A stretch of 27,186 bases of DNA, taken from NCBI GenBank assembly GCA_934462925.1, contig CAKSIT010000024.1, positions 1-27,186 of the forward strand, in the 5' to 3' direction. This stretch comes from an uncultured Oscillospiraceae bacterium. GTDB lineage: Bacteria; Bacillota; Clostridia; Oscillospirales; Ruminococcaceae. The position numbers were made by a program, and so were the translations under genes. The notes beneath the pieces were generated by a model. It saw nothing but the letters and a program-made list of their open reading frames with translations, made no database searches and had not been told where the DNA came from. This document shows, one piece after another, positions 24,841 to 27,186 of the stretch. The number at the start of each line of letters is the position of its first letter. Position 1 is the first letter of the stretch.

Positions 24841-25482
24841 ATGTCTGAAAGAAAGGTAATCGCGCTTACGTTTGACGACGGCCCGAACACCGAAACCACC
24901 CCGCAGGTGCTGGAGAAGCTCCAAAAGCACGGCGTCGTCGCTTCGTTCTTCCTTGTGGGGGACAACATCACGCCCGAGAGCGCCGAGGTTTCGCGCAGGG
25001 CGTTTGAGGCGGGCTGCGAGATAAACAACCACAGCCGCACGCACAGCGCCATGCCGCAGCTTTCTCCCGCGCAGACGCGCGCGGAAATCGAGTACACGTC
25101 CGAGCGCATAGCAAGCATAACCGGCGAGCGCCCGCGCTTTTTCCGTCCGCCGTACATAGCCATAAGCGAGCAGATGTATGAGAACATAGACCTTACCTTT
25201 ATTGCGGGCATAGGCGCGGAGGACTGGCTGGACGAGGTGTCCGCGGACGAGCGCGCAAAGCGCATTCTGGCGCAGGCGCGCGACGGGGACGTTATATTGC
25301 TGCACGACATGACGGGCAACTTCCGCACGGTGCAGGCGCTTGACGTGATAATACCCGAGCTGCTTGCGCGGGGGTTCGAGCTTGTTACGGTAACGGAACT
25401 TTTTAAGGCGAAAGGCGTTGCGCCAAGGCGCGGCGTTACTTATACTAACGTGCTGTCAGAGGCGCTTGACGGCAGGGGGTGA
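24841..25482 (+). CDS. Polysaccharide deacetylase (NodB/CE4 family)
   Basis: The protein has 213 residues, starting at ATG 24841 behind AAAGGAG. It is a metal-dependent deacetylase domain: motif 1 TFDDGPN (10-16) with Asp12/Asp13, motif 2 NHSRTH with metal ligands His64 and His68, motif 3 FFRPPY (100-105), and motif 5 LLHD with His155. Such enzymes remove N-acetyl groups from peptidoglycan or other glycans. There is no signal peptide or membrane segment, so either it acts inside the cell or leaves by an unknown route; this is uncommon for cell-wall enzymes. The response-regulator gene starts four bases after its stop, so the two are probably co-expressed. Confidence 0.92.
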   Translation: MSERKVIALTFDDGPNTETTPQVLEKLQKHGVVASFFLVGDNITPESAEVSRRAFEAGCEINNHSRTHSAMPQLSPAQTRAEIEYTSERIASITGERPRFFRPPYIAISEQMYENIDLTFIAGIGAEDWLDEVSADERAKRILAQARDGDVILLHDMTGNFRTVQALDVIIPELLARGFELVTVTELFKAKGVAPRRGVTYTNVLSEALDGRG

Positions 25483-25486
25483 GCTA

Positions 25487-26197
25487 ATGGCGTTCGGGCG
25501 TGTTATACTGGTTGAAAGCGACCGCCATATGCGCGCGCTGCTTTACAGCCTGCTTACGGAGGCGGGCTTTCTCGTCACCAGCATGACCCCTGCGGGGCTT
25601 TCTTCGGATATGCTTGACAGGCGCACGGCGGACGCCGCCGTTCTCGGCGCAGCGCCCGGGGAGAACTACTGCGCGCGGCTGCTCTCGGGGCTTAACGGAA
25701 TGCCCGAGATACCGCTTGCCGTCATGCTTTCCGAGGAGGACGGCGCGCAGCGGCTAAGCTACCTTGAACTTGGCGCGGACGAGGTTTTTATAAAGCCGTT
25801 TGACGCGGGCGAGGTGGCGCTGAAGCTCCGCTCGATACTCCGCCGCGACCGCTCCGCCAGCCTGCGCTCCGAGGCAAGCCCGCTTTGCAGCAGCGCCTGC
25901 GGGCTTTCGGTGGATATGTACTCCTACACGGTGTGCGCCAACGGCACGTACATTTCAATGCCGCCAAAGGAGATTGAGATACTCTACCTGCTCATGTCGA
26001 ACCCCGACAGGGTGTTTCGCCGCGGAGAGATTGCCGCCCACGTATGGGGGCAGAACCTCGCCAACGACCGCACAGTGGATTCGCACATAACGCGAATGAA
26101 GCGCCTTATCGGCAAGCCCTGCGCAGAGCATATAGAAACCGTGCGCGGCGTGGGATATAAGTTTACAATGCCTGCTCCTGAACTTAGCAATACATAA
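25487..26197 (+). CDS. OmpR/PhoB-type regulator with a degenerate receiver domain
   Basis: The protein has 236 residues, starting at ATG 25487 behind GGGGGTGA at the end of the deacetylase gene; an earlier in-frame ATG (25418) lies inside that gene. The N-terminal receiver (5-120) aligns with PhoB, but the phosphoacceptor Asp is Gly54 (DAAVLGAAPG), and one of the two Mg-binding acids is Ser11 (LVESD). The conserved Lys103 (FIKPF) and Ser82 in the Thr/Ser position remain. The C-terminal winged helix (about 135-228) is complete: PPKEIEILYLLMSNPDRVF, then RTVDSHITRMKRLIG and VRGVGYKF. It should bind DNA but probably is not controlled by normal phosphorylation. No histidine kinase is next to it. 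Confidence 0.93.
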   Translation: MAFGRVILVESDRHMRALLYSLLTEAGFLVTSMTPAGLSSDMLDRRTADAAVLGAAPGENYCARLLSGLNGMPEIPLAVMLSEEDGAQRLSYLELGADEVFIKPFDAGEVALKLRSILRRDRSASLRSEASPLCSSACGLSVDMYSYTVCANGTYISMPPKEIEILYLLMSNPDRVFRRGEIAAHVWGQNLANDRTVDSHITRMKRLIGKPCAEHIETVRGVGYKFTMPAPELSNT

Positions 26198-26207
26198 GGG
26201 GATAATC

Positions 26208-26232
26208 AAGGCACGCATAGCGTGCCTTTTTT
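26208..26232 (+). terminator. Terminator of the deacetylase-regulator operon
   Basis: A nine-base perfect stem, AAGGCACGC/GCGTGCCTT with ATA loop, is followed by TTTT. Confidence 0.92.
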
Positions 26233-26285
26233 GCGCCTTTTTTCAGCGGACGGATTTTGCACATATCACGCAAAATAATAAAAAA

Positions 26286-26302
26286 TTATCGAATTTCGAT
26301 AA
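26286..26302. promoter_or_regulatory. Perfect inverted repeat, candidate operator
   Basis: TTATCGAA-T-TTCGATAA, 8+1+8 bases, ending seven bases before the -35 at 26310. A position just upstream of the promoter fits a regulator site. The bound protein is unknown; the HTH protein encoded downstream is one candidate. Confidence 0.55.
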
Positions 26303-26309
26303 AATCCTA

Positions 26310-26338
26310 TTGACAAAAGATATTATATGTGATATCAT
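26310..26338 (+). promoter_or_regulatory. Promoter of the DUF2975-HTH operon
   Basis: TTGACA (26310-26315), 17 bases, TATCAT (26333-26338). A second inverted repeat, TATATG/CATATA with six bases between (26324-26341), covers the -10 and could be an autoregulatory site. Confidence 0.8.
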
Positions 26339-26369
26339 ATACCTACAGAACAACAAGGGGGTATTTCCT

Positions 26370-26825
26370 ATGTGGAGCAAGAATAAGTCTATGCTTCTGT
26401 CCTGCTGCGCGATAAGGGCGCTTTACGCTGCGATTGCGGCGTGCTGCGTGTTCGCGCCTGTTATGGTGCGGTATTACGACGATACCGTGCAGCTTTCGCA
26501 CGGGCTGCCGTCGGTGTTCGTGCCGCTGCTTATAACGCTTTACGCGGTAGTGCCGCCGGCTGTGTGCGCGCTCGTCTGCCTTGATTTGCTGCTGCGCAAC
26601 ATAAGGCGCGGCGAGCCGTTCACGCAGAAAAACGTGAAGCTGCTGCGCGTTATATCGTACTGCTGCTTTGCGGGGGCGGCGGTGTTCGTGTATTTCGCGT
26701 TTTTGAAGCCGTTCGCGTTTGTGATAGTGTTCGCGGCGGCGTTCTTCGGGCTTATTCTTCGCGTTGTAAAGAACTGCTTTGAGCAGGCTGCGGCGCTGCG
26801 CGAAGAAAACGACTTTACCATATGA
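26370..26825 (+). CDS. DUF2975 family membrane protein
   Basis: The protein has 151 residues, starting at ATG 26370 behind AAGGGGG; the longer frame begins within the promoter. It has four predicted membrane segments (about 15-32, 50-70, 94-110, 114-130), separated by the family-like stretch LDLLLRNIRRGEPFTQKNVKLLRVISYC (residues 67-94), whose Asn-Ile-x-x-Gly-x-x-Phe-x-x-x-Asn pattern is the DUF2975 signature. It is encoded 12 bases before a small HTH regulator, the standard arrangement for this family. The function is unknown; the pair resembles a membrane protein with a dedicated repressor. Confidence 0.88.
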   Translation: MWSKNKSMLLSCCAIRALYAAIAACCVFAPVMVRYYDDTVQLSHGLPSVFVPLLITLYAVVPPAVCALVCLDLLLRNIRRGEPFTQKNVKLLRVISYCCFAGAAVFVYFAFLKPFAFVIVFAAAFFGLILRVVKNCFEQAAALREENDFTI

Positions 26826-26837
26826 GGAGGCGCAGTC

Positions 26838-27044
26838 ATGCCGATAGTAGTGAACCTTGACGTGATGATGGCAAAGCGCAAGATATCCTCGAACGAGCTT
26901 GCCGAAAAAATCGAGATAACCCCCGCGAACCTTTCGATACTTAAGACGGGTAAGGCTAAGGCGGTGCGCTTTTCAACGCTTGAGCGGCTGTGCGAGGTGC
27001 TTGAGTGCCAACCGGGCGACATACTCGAATACAAGCAGGATTAA
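26838..27044 (+). CDS. Small Cro/CI-type helix-turn-helix regulator (YozG-like)
   Basis: The protein has 68 residues, starting at ATG 26838 behind GAGGAGG. Nearly the whole protein is an HTH_26-type domain: LDVMMAKRKISSNELAEKI (7-25), recognition region ITPANLSILKTGKAKAVRF (27-45), LERLCEVLECQPGDILEY (48-65). It is the usual partner of DUF2975 genes and probably controls its own operon through one of the inverted repeats at 26286-26341. Confidence 0.92.
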   Translation: MPIVVNLDVMMAKRKISSNELAEKIEITPANLSILKTGKAKAVRFSTLERLCEVLECQPGDILEYKQD

Positions 27045-27065
27045 CGGGCGCATATAAACGGCGCT

Positions 27066-27095
27066 TTGCACCATTCAACTTACATTTTCTATTAT
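27066..27095 (+). promoter_or_regulatory. Possible promoter at the window end
   Basis: TTGCAC (27066-27071), 18 bases, TATTAT (27090-27095). It would start an RNA near 27102; what that RNA encodes lies outside the window. Confidence 0.35.
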
Positions 27096-27186
27096 TTCTG
27101 GGAACTTCAAAAAACCGGTTTGAAAAGGGAAAATGGGTAGAGTGCGCCGAATGCGATGAAAGCCGACGAAGTAAGGCTGTATGCCT

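Noticed and set aside
27110..27186. Lysine or cobalamin riboswitch at the window end
   Set aside because: Only short stretches resemble these cores; the aligned conserved segments do not follow.

Overview
The window reads as a chromosomal piece of a Gram-positive anaerobe of class Clostridia, most likely a Ruminococcus-like member of the Ruminococcaceae/Oscillospirales. The basis is strong AGGAGG-type ribosome sites, TTGACA-17-TATAAT promoters, lipobox solute-binding proteins, a DUF2975/small-HTH pair, a DUF3343/cysteine desulfurase pair and type I-C cas genes. The core genes are GC-rich, while the first ~2.1 kb is visibly AT-richer and looks acquired. The taxon is an inference; no rRNA gene or other decisive marker is present.

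Layout. 1-2140: accessory block on the minus strand with an edge-truncated CrtO-like acyltransferase gene, a small lipoprotein gene and a P-loop kinase gene, embedded among five copies of a ~91 bp repeat and two near-identical promoters. 2150-3532 (minus): DUF3343 protein and a class V cysteine desulfurase. 3761-6521 (plus): polar amino-acid ABC transporter (binding lipoprotein, permease, ATPase), followed by a DMT-family exporter (6543-7490). 7608-14671 (plus): FAD-dependent dehydrogenase, xanthine phosphoribosyltransferase, then a four-gene BMP/Nup-type nucleoside ABC importer, i.e. a purine uptake and salvage block. 14672-15011: hairpin- and repeat-rich spacer. 15131-16144: galE. 16302-17944 (minus): an orphan type I-C cas5 and a C-terminally truncated cas8c, with no other cas gene and no CRISPR array. 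18423-21742: ilvB-ilvN-ilvC for branched-chain amino acids. 22340-24766: leuS. 24841-26197: polysaccharide deacetylase and an OmpR-type regulator whose receiver lacks the phosphoacceptor Asp. 26370-27044: DUF2975 membrane protein and its small Cro/CI-type regulator. The last ~140 bases hold a possible promoter and no resolvable gene.

How the genes fit together. ilvB/ilvN/ilvC give three consecutive activities of valine/leucine/isoleucine synthesis, next to leuS. xpt converts imported xanthine to XMP, matching the neighbouring nucleoside importer. The points most worth a second look are the repeat-bounded gene cassettes at 468-2142, the cas5-cas8c remnant with a 108 bp direct-repeat-flanked MITE-like insert in its leader, and the degenerate response regulator.
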